Assembly: GCA_964436825.1 (NCBI GenBank)
Contig: CAYTEO010000033.1
Span: 1 to 29,902, forward strand
Reading direction: 5' to 3'
DNA length: 29,902 bases
Source of the DNA: CAYTEO01 sp964436825
GTDB taxonomy: Bacteria; Krumholzibacteriota; Krumholzibacteriia; LZORAL124-64-63
Made by a program: the position numbers and the translations under genes. The notes beneath the pieces were generated by a model that ran no database searches, was not told the DNA's origin, and was given only the letters and a program-made list of their open reading frames with translations. Below, piece after piece: positions 1 to 9,595 of this stretch. Positions within the stretch are counted from its first letter, which is position 1. Each line of letters opens with the position of its first letter.

Positions 1-1728
<1,728 letters not shown>

Positions 1729-1742
1729 TCCGGAGCGGAACG

Positions 1743-2033
1743 ATGAAACGAGCAGCGAAACCCACCGACTGGAAGATCAAGCCCATGCCCCCGGAGAGAA
1801 GCACGATCTCCCTGGACCGGGCCTTCACGCCAGAAGAGATGGAGCGCATCCGGATGGGGGTCATCCCCAGGGAGATGGAGGACAAGTGGTTCATCTACTG
1901 GAAGGACGACGTCCTCCTCCTCCATCGCCTGTATGAATTCCCAACCGACGAGCCATCCCTCGAGAAGAGAGCTCTGCAGAGCTGGGCCCTGCTGGGGAGG
2001 GCGATGCTGGGCCAGTTTCCGGATGACGAGTGA
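1743..2033 (+). CDS. Small hypothetical protein linked to hsdR (96 aa)
   Basis: Start chosen at ATG 1743, 14 bp after the hsdR stop, with GGAG seven bases upstream. A longer open frame runs far upstream but only as a shadow of hsdR. The protein is soluble and charged, with no signal peptide, and contains MEDKWFIYWKDDVLLLHR in its middle. I recall a family of small proteins with a very similar segment that continues as SWTGFCIY and ends in an LIDRLLLG-like helix. Here the text passes directly from LLLHR to LYEFPTDEP and then to SWALLGRAMLG. The central part may therefore be shortened. That comparison is from memory and unverified. Position in the restriction operon suggests an accessory or passenger role, but no function can be assigned. 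It overlaps the next frame by 11 bp. Confidence 0.72.
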   Translation: MKRAAKPTDWKIKPMPPERSTISLDRAFTPEEMERIRMGVIPREMEDKWFIYWKDDVLLLHRLYEFPTDEPSLEKRALQSWALLGRAMLGQFPDDE

Positions 2034-2373
2034 GCTGGGCATCGGTGACCATGGCGCGGGAGCGGGCACCAGCAGGATGATCACCAGAAGCAGATACCGC
2101 CCCCTCGCCTGGTCCGCCGCGGCCCTCGCCCTCCTGGCGCCCTGGCTGGCCATGCGGTTCACCGACCAGGTCGCCTGGGACGTGACCGACTTCGCAGTCT
2201 TCGGTGCTCTCCTGGTTGGTGCCGGGCTCGTCGTCGGAATCGTCGGCGCATGCCTCGCCCGCTTCCGCTCCCGCGGCCTGGCTGTTCCGCCGCGAGGCAC
2301 GGGGGACCGGGGCCCCCACCTCGTGACGGTGACGGCGGTTCCGGTTATCATCCCCGGGCCCGCCGTCACGTAG
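2023..2373 (+). CDS. Hypothetical small membrane protein, probably 3'-truncated
   Basis: The frame opens with ATG 2023, which overlaps the upstream stop (ATGACGAGTGA). ATG 2077, giving MITRSRYRPLAW, is an equally good start, and neither has a clear Shine-Dalgarno. Two hydrophobic segments are visible (LAWSAAALALLAPWLAM and FAVFGALLVGAGLVVGIVG), joined by FTDQVAWDVTDF. This resembles the first half of small four-helix membrane proteins that I recall as common conserved hypotheticals. The remaining ~35 residues are Pro/Gly/Val-rich, and their DNA contains a promoter-like element for the next gene. The coding meaning of the end is therefore doubtful and loss of the second half is likely. It could be a decayed gene rather than a working one. 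Confidence 0.45.
   Translation: MTSELGIGDHGAGAGTSRMITRSRYRPLAWSAAALALLAPWLAMRFTDQVAWDVTDFAVFGALLVGAGLVVGIVGACLARFRSRGLAVPPRGTGDRGPHLVTVTAVPVIIPGPAVT
2323..2351 (+). promoter_or_regulatory. Sigma70-like promoter for the DUF3465 gene
   Basis: GTGACG at 2323-2328 and TATCAT at 2346-2351, 17 bp apart. The -10 matches TATAAT at 5 of 6 and the -35 keeps TGAC. It lies about 60 bp before the ATG at 2414. The same TATCAT -10 recurs at 2892 and 28312. Read by eye only. Confidence 0.5.
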
Positions 2374-2413
2374 ATGCCAACCGGTCAACCGCCCCTCCGC
2401 CGGAAGGACTGCC

Positions 2414-2839
2414 ATGCTTCGTCCCCGACACCGCCGACTGCTGGTGCTCGCCCTGGTCGCCCTGGTCTGGGTCCTCTCCCACCGGGGGGACCGCACGTCC
2501 ACGGTCGCGACGTGCGACGACCTCGCCGCCGCCTTCGCCGCCCACCGCAGCGGGGTGGAGCTGACGGTCACCGGCACCGTGGACCGGATCCTGGCCGACG
2601 ACACCGAGGGGCGTCGCCACCAGCGCTTCATCGTGCGCACCGCCGACGGGATGACGGTCCTGGTGGCCCACAACATCGACATCGCGCCGCGTGTCCCCCT
2701 GCAGCGCGGCGACACCGTGACCGTCCGCGGCGAGTACGAGTGGAACGACCGGGGCGGGCTGCTGCACTGGACCCACCACGATCCCGACGGTCGTCACGAG
2801 GCCGGATGGGTGGAGGTCGGCGGGCGCCGCTATCGCTGA
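2414..2839 (+). CDS. DUF3465 family exported/anchored protein (141 aa)
   Basis: Start ATG 2414 has GGAAGGA five bases upstream. Residues 1-22 form a signal sequence or single N-terminal anchor (RRLLVLALVALVWVL). The rest is a compact beta-rich domain with ELTVTGTVDRIL, a conserved-looking GRRHQRFIV, VLVAHNIDIAPRVPL, GDTVTVRGEYEWN and LHWTHHDPDGRHEAGW near the end. This string of motifs matches the DUF3465 family as I know it, including the HWTHHDP signature. The fold suggests an OB-like barrel facing the periplasm, with unknown function. Length is normal for the family. It has its own promoter-like sequence upstream and is followed by a separately promoted membrane gene, so it is probably monocistronic. 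Confidence 0.82.
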   Translation: MLRPRHRRLLVLALVALVWVLSHRGDRTSTVATCDDLAAAFAAHRSGVELTVTGTVDRILADDTEGRRHQRFIVRTADGMTVLVAHNIDIAPRVPLQRGDTVTVRGEYEWNDRGGLLHWTHHDPDGRHEAGWVEVGGRRYR

Positions 2840-2867
2840 GCGTCACGGCCAGCGCACCCGGGTGCCG

Positions 2868-2897
2868 TTGACCGGTGTATCGATACCGGGTTATCAT
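2868..2897 (+). promoter_or_regulatory. Sigma70-like promoter with 18-bp spacer
   Basis: TTGACC at 2868-2873 (5 of 6 to TTGACA) and TATCAT at 2892-2897 (5 of 6 to TATAAT), spacer 18 bp. It reads toward the membrane protein starting at 2943, leaving a leader of about 40 bases. It is one of the best promoter matches in the window. Confidence 0.65.
2872..2889. promoter_or_regulatory. Operator-like palindrome inside the promoter spacer
   Basis: CCGGTGTATCGATACCGG has a perfect 10-bp palindromic core, GTATCGATAC (2877-2886). Flanking CCGG on each side would extend it to a 16-bp palindrome apart from two extra bases (GT). It fills the spacer between the -35 and -10 elements, a classic repressor position. 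The cognate regulator is not in the window. Confidence 0.45.
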
Positions 2898-2942
2898 GCG
2901 GCCGATCGCTCCACTTCCCCCCACAAGGGAGCTGCCGCACCC

Positions 2943-3506
2943 GTGACCAATACCGGCAACATCGCCACCCTGATCACGATCATCTACGGGCTGATGCTCA
3001 CGGACCTGTTCGCCAGCGTCCATCGCCTGCTCAGGAACCGTCACCGCGTCCGCTGGCACTGGCTCCCGCTGGCGGTCGCCTGGTATGTCCTGGCGATCGT
3101 CCTGAAGAACTGGTGGGGGCTGGTCTTCATCGACAGCAGTGGAGGCTGGGAAAGCGGCTGGGTTTTCCTCTTCTACGGCCACCTGCTCTTCCTGCTCTAC
3201 CTGGTCGCCTCTGCTGTCCTGCCCGACGACGTACCCGCTGGCGGTCTCGATCTGCTGGAGTTCTACCTCGATACGCGCCGGCACTTCTGGGGGCTACTGG
3301 CGGCAGTGCACCTGACCTTGCTGGTGTTCGCGCTGCTGCGGCCGTTCATCTCGGGTCAACCTCCCAACTGGCTGGCGGCCGCGTCGAACACCGTGATGGG
3401 CGGCATCGCCCTGTCCCTGTCCCGGACCCGCCGGCAGGGCTACCACGCGGTGGTCGTGGTCCTGCTGATCGCGATGACCATCGTCGAGATGGTGGAGCGG
3501 TTCTGA
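2943..3506 (+). CDS. Hypothetical six-helix membrane protein (187 aa)
   Basis: I prefer the GTG at 2943 (protein MTNTGNIATL...) because the promoter at 2868-2897 lies inside the longer frame that opens at 2862. AAGGGAG 12 bases upstream is a weak ribosome site. Six hydrophobic segments are visible: ATLITIIYGLMLTDLFASV, LPLAVAWYVLAIVL, VFLFYGHLLFLLYLVASAVL, FWGLLAAVHLTLLVFALL, LAAASNTVMGGIALSL and YHAVVVVLLIAMTIVEMV. No catalytic or transport motif is recognisable. A 63-aa two-helix protein follows 32 bp later with a strong ribosome site, so the two are probably co-transcribed and may act together. Function unknown; I do not recognise the family. Confidence 0.7.
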   Translation: MTNTGNIATLITIIYGLMLTDLFASVHRLLRNRHRVRWHWLPLAVAWYVLAIVLKNWWGLVFIDSSGGWESGWVFLFYGHLLFLLYLVASAVLPDDVPAGGLDLLEFYLDTRRHFWGLLAAVHLTLLVFALLRPFISGQPPNWLAAASNTVMGGIALSLSRTRRQGYHAVVVVLLIAMTIVEMVERF

Positions 3507-3538
3507 GAGAGCCCCCCGGCAGAACCGGAGGTAACACG

Positions 3539-3730
3539 ATGAACACGAGGGAATTCCTGCAGGAAGCGGCGATCACCATCCCGGTGGCGTTCGCGGTCAC
3601 GGCCGTCATCACCTACGCCTACAGCCTGCTCGTCCACGGCCAGGGGAGGGTGAACTGGGAGACCGCCTTCCAGCTCGGATTCATCCTGGGGATCGTGCTG
3701 CCGTTGACGCGTTCGCCTCGAAAGACTTGA
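3539..3730 (+). CDS. Small two-helix membrane protein (63 aa)
   Basis: ATG 3539 is preceded by GGAGGT at ideal spacing, the strongest start signal in this region. The protein has two hydrophobic helices, ITIPVAFAVTAVITYAYSLLV and FQLGFILGIVLPL, separated by a short polar loop (HGQGRVNWETA), and ends in a basic tail (TRSPRKT). It follows the six-helix membrane protein by 32 bp and ends just before a perfect 13-bp hairpin, so it closes that operon. I do not recognise a family. A helper subunit of the preceding membrane protein is a reasonable guess only. Confidence 0.68.
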   Translation: MNTREFLQEAAITIPVAFAVTAVITYAYSLLVHGQGRVNWETAFQLGFILGIVLPLTRSPRKT

Positions 3731-3736
3731 TCGATC

Positions 3737-3772
3737 GTTCCGGAACTGCATCCCAGGACGCAGTTCCGGAAC
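3737..3772. terminator. Perfect 13-bp stem-loop between convergent genes
   Basis: GTTCCGGAACTGC and its exact reverse complement GCAGTTCCGGAAC flank a 10-base loop. It sits between the stop of the small membrane gene (+) and the stop of the propeller gene (-), and is followed on the plus strand by TATTCTTC. It is probably a bidirectional terminator. Each arm contains the 10-bp palindrome GTTCCGGAAC. Confidence 0.7.
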
Positions 3773-3786
3773 TATTCTTCAAGCGG

Positions 3787-4734
3787 TCATGGCCGAGCAC
3801 ACAGTAACACCGTCGATTCGCTCTCCGCGATGAGACAGATCCTTCCATGCGGTGACACGCGCACCATGCCGGGTCGAACCAGGGAGGGCAGTGCCCAGCA
3901 ACCGTCCCGCGACCAGTCATCCGCGTAGTGGTAGAGCAAGCCCTCGCCTCCTTGCTCCGGGTAATGGACGACCCAGTACCCTCCGCGCGGATCCCGGCAA
4001 GCATCACTGACCGTCTTCTTGAAGTGGAAATCGTCCTGGAAGCGTCCACCGCCCAGGCCGAGATCGACGATTTCACCGCTTGCGCCTGATACGCCCACCA
4101 GCAGGGCTCTGCCATCGAATGTGTCGAGCAACAGACGTCCATCCCCGGCGGCAGGCAGTAGCAACCAGCTAGTCCGACGGACGAAGTCGCGGAGGCTTCC
4201 CCTGCTGGCATGCCGGGGGCCGAAGCGTGCAACCATCTCTCCCTGGTGATCGAAGACGATGCCAACCCGACCCGGATCTCCGGTGGTTCCCGCGAATCCA
4301 TTCTGCGACACCATCAGGTTGGTCGTCTGGTGAGCAAAGGGCTGCAGTCGCCGGTAGTTACCGTCCAAGTCGTAGATGACGGCCCCCCTCGGCACTACCA
4401 CCCAGATCTCGTCGTCCACGACGAGCAGTTGTGTGGGATTGCTCAGGCGCCCCGGTGCCTCACCACAACCGCCGAAGAAGAACAGGAACTCCCAGTCCGG
4501 CGAGAAGACGGCGACCGTGCAGTCGCCGCCATTCAGGAGATAGGCCCGGCCGTCCGCGGTCCAGACCAGATCGATGGGACGGTACAGCACCAGCGACGTG
4601 TCCGTCTCGGCAACCGTCGCCAGGACGGTCAGTGGTTGGCAAGGCGTCCCGCCGCATGCTGTGATCGCAGAGGTCGCAAGGAGCAGGCCAAACAGCGGGG
4701 ACCACCACCGCCATCCAGTCCCCCCCTGCCACAT
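3787..4734 (-). CDS. Beta-propeller lipoprotein (315 aa)
   Basis: ATG 4734 shares one base with the TGA of the upstream osmC-like gene (TGATG), so the start is translationally coupled. A GTG three bases earlier is also possible. An N-terminal hydrophobic stretch ends in a lipobox, ITAC, near residue 27, predicting a lipid-anchored envelope protein. The body consists of repeated four-strand motifs such as LVWTADGRAYLLNGG, VAVFSPDWEFLFFFG, LLVVDDEIWVV and AVIYDLDGNYRRL. These are typical of NHL-like or 6-bladed propellers. Several cysteines (GGTPC, GGDCTV, GGCGEA) may form disulfides. No catalytic motif is seen and the ligand is unknown. It is the last gene of a three-gene operon ending at the hairpin 3737-3772. 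Confidence 0.8.
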   Translation of the reverse strand: MWQGGTGWRWWSPLFGLLLATSAITACGGTPCQPLTVLATVAETDTSLVLYRPIDLVWTADGRAYLLNGGDCTVAVFSPDWEFLFFFGGCGEAPGRLSNPTQLLVVDDEIWVVVPRGAVIYDLDGNYRRLQPFAHQTTNLMVSQNGFAGTTGDPGRVGIVFDHQGEMVARFGPRHASRGSLRDFVRRTSWLLLPAAGDGRLLLDTFDGRALLVGVSGASGEIVDLGLGGGRFQDDFHFKKTVSDACRDPRGGYWVVHYPEQGGEGLLYHYADDWSRDGCWALPSLVRPGMVRVSPHGRICLIAESESTVLLCARP

Positions 4735-5159
4735 CACGAGCCGCTCGCCCCCTCGACGACGATCTCGTGCTCCACCGTCGCCGTGGACTTCAGCATGGCG
4801 CTCACCGAGCAGTACTTGTTGGCCGACAGTTCCACGGCGCGGCGGACCTTGTTCTCCGGCAGGTCGCCCTTGGCGACGTAGCGCAGCCGGATGGCCGTAT
4901 AGACCTTGGGGTGGTCGTCCGCTCGGTCGGCGTCGATCTCCACCCGCAGCCCCTCCAGCGGCAGGCGCATCCGCTGCAGGATGGAGACGACATCGAATGC
5001 CGAGCAGGCCGCCAGCGCATGCAGGACCATCTCCATGGGGGTCGGCCCGGCACCGCCGCCCCCCTTCTCCACCGGCAGGTCGAACTGGCTGCGACGGCCG
5101 TCGGGAGTCTGACCGACGAAATGGAACTCTCCCTCCCAGGTGACGATGTGGGCGCTCAT
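4734..5159 (-). CDS. OsmC/Ohr-family peroxide-reductase-like protein (141 aa)
   Basis: ATG 5159 overlaps the stop of the upstream YihY-like gene by four bases (ATGA). The protein shows the OsmC-like fold: N-terminal strands (ITWEGEFHFVGQT-type), then GPTPMEMVLHALAACSAFDVVSIL with the first cysteine of the pair at the head of the long helix. Late in the protein comes VELSANKYCSVSAMLKSTATV with the second cysteine. The two cysteines are in the positions expected for thiol peroxidases of this family, which reduce organic hydroperoxides. Many OsmC-like proteins of the YhfA type have looser substrate definition, so the exact peroxide is uncertain. Cytoplasmic, and co-transcribed with a membrane protein and a lipoprotein. 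Confidence 0.9.
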   Translation of the reverse strand: MSAHIVTWEGEFHFVGQTPDGRRSQFDLPVEKGGGGAGPTPMEMVLHALAACSAFDVVSILQRMRLPLEGLRVEIDADRADDHPKVYTAIRLRYVAKGDLPENKVRRAVELSANKYCSVSAMLKSTATVEHEIVVEGASGS

Positions 5160-6088
5160 GCTCTCTCCTCCCCGGACTCCCCGCCCCGGTCGCGCTGGAA
5201 ATGCATCCTCCGCTTGACGCGCCCGCGGACGCGCGGCAGGTCCTCGAAGTAGTCCCCCCGCCGCATCAGGGCGTTGATCTCCGCCCCGAGCAGGAAGATG
5301 AACCCCGAGAGCCACAGCCAGACCAGCAGGATGATGACCGCGGCGATGGAACCGTAGGTGACGTTGTAGTTGCCGAAGCTGCGCACGAAGAGGCGGAACA
5401 GGGACGAGGCACCGAACCACAGGACCGTGGCCGTCACCGCCCCGGGCATGATCCAGACGTAGCGCTGCTTCGCCTCGGGGGCCACGTAGTACAGGATCGA
5501 GAAGCCGACCAGGTCCAGCAGCAGGATGACCGGCACCCGCAGGTGGGTCCAGACCGTCTCCCCCTCCCCCGCCAGGCCGATGGCCTGGAAGATCTTGTGG
5601 GAGATCTGGGGACCCGAGAGGATCAGCACCGTCGAGGCGATGACGAACCCGCTGAGCACCAGCGTCAGCAGGATGGACAGCAGCTTCTGGTAGGCGATGT
5701 TCCGCCTGGGGTGGATGTTGTAGGCGCGGTTGATGGTGGTGATCAGCGCCCCCACGCCCATCGATCCCGACCAGAGGGCCGCCAGCAGACCGAACCCCAG
5801 CAGGCCGCCCTGCCTCTGGCTCAGCACGGCGCGAACAGTGTCGGCCACCATGTCGTAGGCGGCCGGCGGCAGGGTCTCGCTCATGGACTTCAGGACCTGG
5901 TCCGGCTGCAGGACCGGCAGGTAGCTCAGCAGGCTCAGCAGGAACAGCAGGAACGGGAACAGGCTCAACAGCATGAAGTAGGCGATCTGGGCCGCCATCC
6001 CCATGCAGTCGTCGTAGCCGATCTCCCGCTGCAGGCGACGCAGGAACAGGCCCCACCGCCGCAGCCGTCGTTGCCAGGTAGCGCTCAT
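5156..6088 (-). CDS. YihY/BrkB-family inner-membrane protein (310 aa)
   Basis: Start chosen at ATG 6088 (MSATWQRRLRRWG) because family members begin shortly before the conserved GMAAQIAYFMLLSLFPF helix; the open frame extends about 40 codons further without family character. Six membrane helices are visible. Conserved-looking features include GMAAQIAYF, ALWSGSMGVGALITTINRAYN, the fourth-helix region FSILYYVAPEAKQRYVWIMPGA, and YGSIAAVIILLVWLWLSGFIFLLGAEINA near the C-terminus. This is the family once annotated as RNase BN; its members are now considered membrane proteins of unclear transport function. It heads the operon with the osmC-like and propeller genes, coupled by overlaps. The promoter candidate 6098-6126 would give an almost leaderless transcript. 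Confidence 0.9.
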   Translation of the reverse strand: MSATWQRRLRRWGLFLRRLQREIGYDDCMGMAAQIAYFMLLSLFPFLLFLLSLLSYLPVLQPDQVLKSMSETLPPAAYDMVADTVRAVLSQRQGGLLGFGLLAALWSGSMGVGALITTINRAYNIHPRRNIAYQKLLSILLTLVLSGFVIASTVLILSGPQISHKIFQAIGLAGEGETVWTHLRVPVILLLDLVGFSILYYVAPEAKQRYVWIMPGAVTATVLWFGASSLFRLFVRSFGNYNVTYGSIAAVIILLVWLWLSGFIFLLGAEINALMRRGDYFEDLPRVRGRVKRRMHFQRDRGGESGEERA

Positions 6089-6097
6089 GACCGCCAC

Positions 6098-6126
6098 AGG
6101 ATGGGGGCTCGCGGAGGAAAAATCAA
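6098..6126 (-). promoter_or_regulatory. Candidate promoter for the yihY-like operon
   Basis: On the minus strand, TTGATT (6126-6121) and CATCCT (6103-6098) are spaced by 17 bp. The -35 match is 4 of 6 and the -10 only 3 of 6. The expected start site would fall within a few bases of ATG 6088, implying a leaderless or very short-leader mRNA. Weak by itself. Confidence 0.3.
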
Positions 6127-6178
6127 CGACCGCGCCTGACGGCTGGCCCCCCGGCCCGCCGGTGACCATCTTGTCGCC

Positions 6179-7498
6179 ATGACACACGACCCCCGCCATC
6201 GGTCCGCCCACCCATCCATCGACCCGACCCTGGAGCGGCTGACAGTCCGCCGTTACCTGCTGGGGATGGTCTGCCAGGGTGTCTGGTGGGCCGGCTACAT
6301 CCTGCTACCGTACGTCCTGGCCAAGTCGCTGGCCGCCCCGGGCTGGCTGGTGACCGTGGCCGCCACCCTGGAGACCAGCGGCATGCTGCTGGCCCTCTAC
6401 TGGGGGCAGCTGCTGCAGCGCGGCGGGCGGCGCCGCTGGCTGGTGCGGGCCGGCCTGGGCGGGCGGGTGGTCCTGCTGCTGGCGCTGCTGGTGCGGGGAC
6501 CGTGGTCGTTCGTGGCGCTGCTGGTGCCGGTGCACTTCTTCGCCTCGCTGGTCTACCCGGCCCAGAACGCCATCCTGCAGGCCAACATCCGGGCGGACCG
6601 CCACGGGCGGGTCTTCGGCCGCGGGGCACTGGTCCAGCACCTGACCGCGGCGGCCACCAGCGTGGTCGTGGGGCACGTGCTGCGGGCCGACCCGTCGCTG
6701 TTCCGGCTGGTCTACCCCGTGATCGGCGTGGTGGGGTTCGGCTACCCCTGGCTGCTGGCCCGCCTGCCCCGACCCGCCGGCGACACCGCGCACGACCCGG
6801 ACGATGTCTTCACCGTGCCTCGCCTCCCCCTGGGGCCTGTCCGCTGGCGGCGGCTGGCCGGTGCCCTGGTCACACCGCTGCGCGAGGCCGCGGCCGTCTA
6901 CCGCCGCGACCGCGCCTTCCTCTGGTACGAGGCGAGCTTCATGGTCTACGGCCTGGCCTACATGATGCTGGTGCCGGTGGTGCCGCTGTTCTTCACCCGC
7001 GAGCTGCACCTGCGGTACGACGAGATCGCCAACGCGCGCGTGCTGATCGCCTCGCTGGGGGTGGCCCTGCTGGGACCAGCCGCCGGCCGGCTGATGGACC
7101 GGATCGATCCGGTGAGGCTCAGCGCGCTGTCGTTCGCCGTGGTGGCCCTCTATCCGCTGTCGCTGGCGATCGGGACGGCGCTGGGGATCACCGACCCCGC
7201 GGCGACCGCCTACCTGGCCTTCGGCCTCTACGCCCTGGGCATGGCCGGGATCAACGTCACCTGGAACGTGGGATCGATCAGCTTCGCCCCGCCCGGCCAG
7301 GGAGGCTACTACCAGGGAATCCACGTGGCGATGGTGGGCGTGCGGGGCGTGGTCGGCCCGGCGGTGGGGTTCACCGTCCAGCGGCTGTTCGGCTACCGGG
7401 AGGTCTTCCTGGCGGCCACGGGGCTTTTCCTGCTGGCGGCGGCCGGATCATGGCTGCTGGCGCGGTGGCGGGCACGGGGAACGAGGTCCGTCCGATGA
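6179..7498 (+). CDS. Major facilitator superfamily transporter (439 aa)
   Basis: ATG 6179 opens a 439-residue protein, diverging from the yihY-like operon with a 90-bp gap. There is no strong ribosome site; GGTGACC lies about 12 bases upstream. About ten to twelve hydrophobic helices are visible, in two halves split by a polar stretch around residues 200-235 (GDTAHDPDDVFTVPRLPLG). The loop LYWGQLLQRGGRRRWLVRAG after helix 2 fits the MFS A-like motif position, and LLGPAAGRLMDRIDPVRL is its equivalent in the second half. Late segments such as LGMAGINVTWNVGSISFAP and VGVRGVVGPAVGFTVQRLF are typical of MFS exporters of unknown substrate. It is single-gene: a convergent damaged gene follows after 64 bp in which I see no clear terminator. 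Confidence 0.85.
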   Translation: MTHDPRHRSAHPSIDPTLERLTVRRYLLGMVCQGVWWAGYILLPYVLAKSLAAPGWLVTVAATLETSGMLLALYWGQLLQRGGRRRWLVRAGLGGRVVLLLALLVRGPWSFVALLVPVHFFASLVYPAQNAILQANIRADRHGRVFGRGALVQHLTAAATSVVVGHVLRADPSLFRLVYPVIGVVGFGYPWLLARLPRPAGDTAHDPDDVFTVPRLPLGPVRWRRLAGALVTPLREAAAVYRRDRAFLWYEASFMVYGLAYMMLVPVVPLFFTRELHLRYDEIANARVLIASLGVALLGPAAGRLMDRIDPVRLSALSFAVVALYPLSLAIGTALGITDPAATAYLAFGLYALGMAGINVTWNVGSISFAPPGQGGYYQGIHVAMVGVRGVVGPAVGFTVQRLFGYREVFLAATGLFLLAAAGSWLLARWRARGTRSVR

Positions 7499-7562
7499 CG
7501 GGGTCGCGGCACGCACCGTCCCCCGGCACGCCTCCCCCCGGGTCCCCCGACATGCACCGGCC

Positions 7563-9587
7563 TCACCGCACCAGCAACACCGGCGCGCTCACGCTCCGGC
7601 CGCCCACCGTGCACCGCGCCACGTAGCGACCGCCGGCCAGCCGTACCCCGCCGGGACCGCGACCGTCCCACTCCCAGGTCACCGCGGCTCCCGCCGCCAC
7701 CGAACGCTCCGGCAGCGATGCCACCCGGCGACCCGCCAGGTCGTACAGCGACACCCGGGCCGTCCCCGCCGCCGGGCTCTCCAGCCGCAGCCGCACCACG
7801 CCCCCGCCGGCCACCGACGCCGCCAGGCGCAGCATCCCCGCCGCCACGCACTCCGGCGTCACCGTCTGCCGCCACAGCTCCGTCCAGCCCTGTTCCCCCG
7901 GCAGCACCAGCCGGTACGTGCGCGCCGCCGGACCCTCGGCACACGCCCGCGCATCCCGTGCCAGCCAGGTGCCATCGGGCTGCTGCGCCAGCGGCAGCGC
8001 GCGCACCCCCTCACCGGTCACCACCTCGGCCCGCAGGCCGGACGCCTCGCCCCCCAGACACCAGCGCAGCACCGCCGTCCCGGACTCCCAGGTCAGATCG
8101 CCGGACTGGACGAGGGTGGGGACGATGTCGTCGGTGTGGAGGATGAACAGGTAGCCGTCGTTTGTCCCACGCAACGTGTCAGCCAGGGCATCCGGCGTCA
8201 CCGGCAAACCGGAGATCACACCGTCCACGGGAAACACATTCCCCGTCCCGATCAGCCTCCCCGGCAGCAGGGCCAGGTCCCAGCCACAGATCGCCTCTGG
8301 CCCTCCGAAGTAGCTCACCCACCGCAGCGCACCGTCCTCACCCACCGACGCCATCAGCCCGTTCAGCCGCTCCCCGTCGAGTGCACCCTGGTAGGCATCC
8401 GGGGTCACCGGCAGATCGGGAGAGTCCGTCGACGTGTACAGGAACAGCCGCCCGCAATCGTCTCGTCGGAAGCCGACATGATCGCCCGGGTAGTAGCCGT
8501 CGTTCCCCGATCCTCCCAGGAACCCACACCAGTCCAGCGTCCGTCCCCCACCGGACAGGCTTCCCACCACCACATCGTACGGGCCACCATGGTAGCTTCC
8601 GCCCCAGCTCGTCCCCCGCACAGGGTAGTCCGGGGAACTGGTCATCCCCGCGAAGTACACGTGGTCCGCAGTCGCCGCCACCGCGGAAAGCCGGAAGTTG
8701 TAGGACGACCCACCGATGTATGTCCCCCACCGGAACGTCCCGTCCGGCTCCAGGCACTGGATGTAGTGGCAGCTATAACCATTGGTGTCTGTCTGGAACG
8801 CGTCCTCCGACAGCGGCACGCGCTCGTACGCGCTGCCCCCCAGGATCACGTTGCCTTCGGGTGAGAGAGCGATGGATTCGATGCCCATCTTACCGACATC
8901 CACCAGCCAGACCAGGGAGCCGTCCCGGTCGTCCAGCTTCAACACGTAGGCGCCACCGGGATTGGGCAGCAACTGGCCCGTCACCGGAAACGTCGCATGA
9001 TCCGCCACGTAGCCGGCGGCGTAGACATAACCCGCGGGATCGTGGATGACCTTCCAGGTGCCATCCATATCGATGTCGCTGCTGCCTTCCGAATCGACAT
9101 AGGTGAATCACCGCAGTACCCTCAGGTCGGGACTCAGCGAGCCGACGAACCCCTTGGCCCCCACCCCGGGCGACGGCTGGAAGGCGCCGGCCGTCCCGGG
9201 GATGTCATCCGAATACGTCTGGCCGACCACGTAGACATTACCCGCCGCATCTCCGGTCACGTCGTTGATGGTTTCACCCTTCAAGCCACCGAAATAGGTT
9301 GATGCCAGCAACGTGTGTCCTGTGGCATCGAACACCGTGATGATGCCATCGGTGTAATAGGATGCCGGCATCTCCTCCCGCCAGACGCCCGGTGTGATCG
9401 GATAGTCCAGGGATGTCGTTTGTCCGGCCGTGACGATCATCCCATGTCCCACCCACACCGCCTTCAACAGGTCGCTGTAGCTCCCACCGACGTACGAGCA
9501 GTACTCCAGCATTGCCCCCGGCTGGGCCGACACCGGCGCGACTAGCCCGAGTAGTAGCAGTCCCGTCACCCACAGTCTCCGTCCCAT
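7563..9587 (-). pseudogene. SBBP-repeat secreted protein with FlgD-Ig-like C-terminus, interrupted by in-frame TGA
   Basis: One reading frame runs through 7563-9587 except for a single TGA at 9110-9108. Start chosen at ATG 9587 (MGRRLWVTGLLLLGLVAPVSAQ, a clear signal peptide) with GAGGTGG just upstream; ATG 9599, overlapping the previous stop, is the alternative. The body has about seven SBBP-type repeats, each with a pattern like RWVSYFGG, DxxGxVYxxG and a DLPVTPDAYQ-like end. The C-terminal ~85 residues form a FlgD-Ig-like domain (VRLRLESPAAGTARVSLYDL, LAGRRVASLP, WDGRGPGGVRLAGGRYVA) used in surface proteins of several phyla. The stop falls exactly where four other repeats have Trp (R-stop-FTYV versus RWVSYF and RWGTYI), so TGG to TGA is the simplest explanation. 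The downstream part is otherwise undamaged, which argues for a recent mutation or a base-call error. Confidence 0.85.
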
Positions 9588-9595
9588 GACCCACC

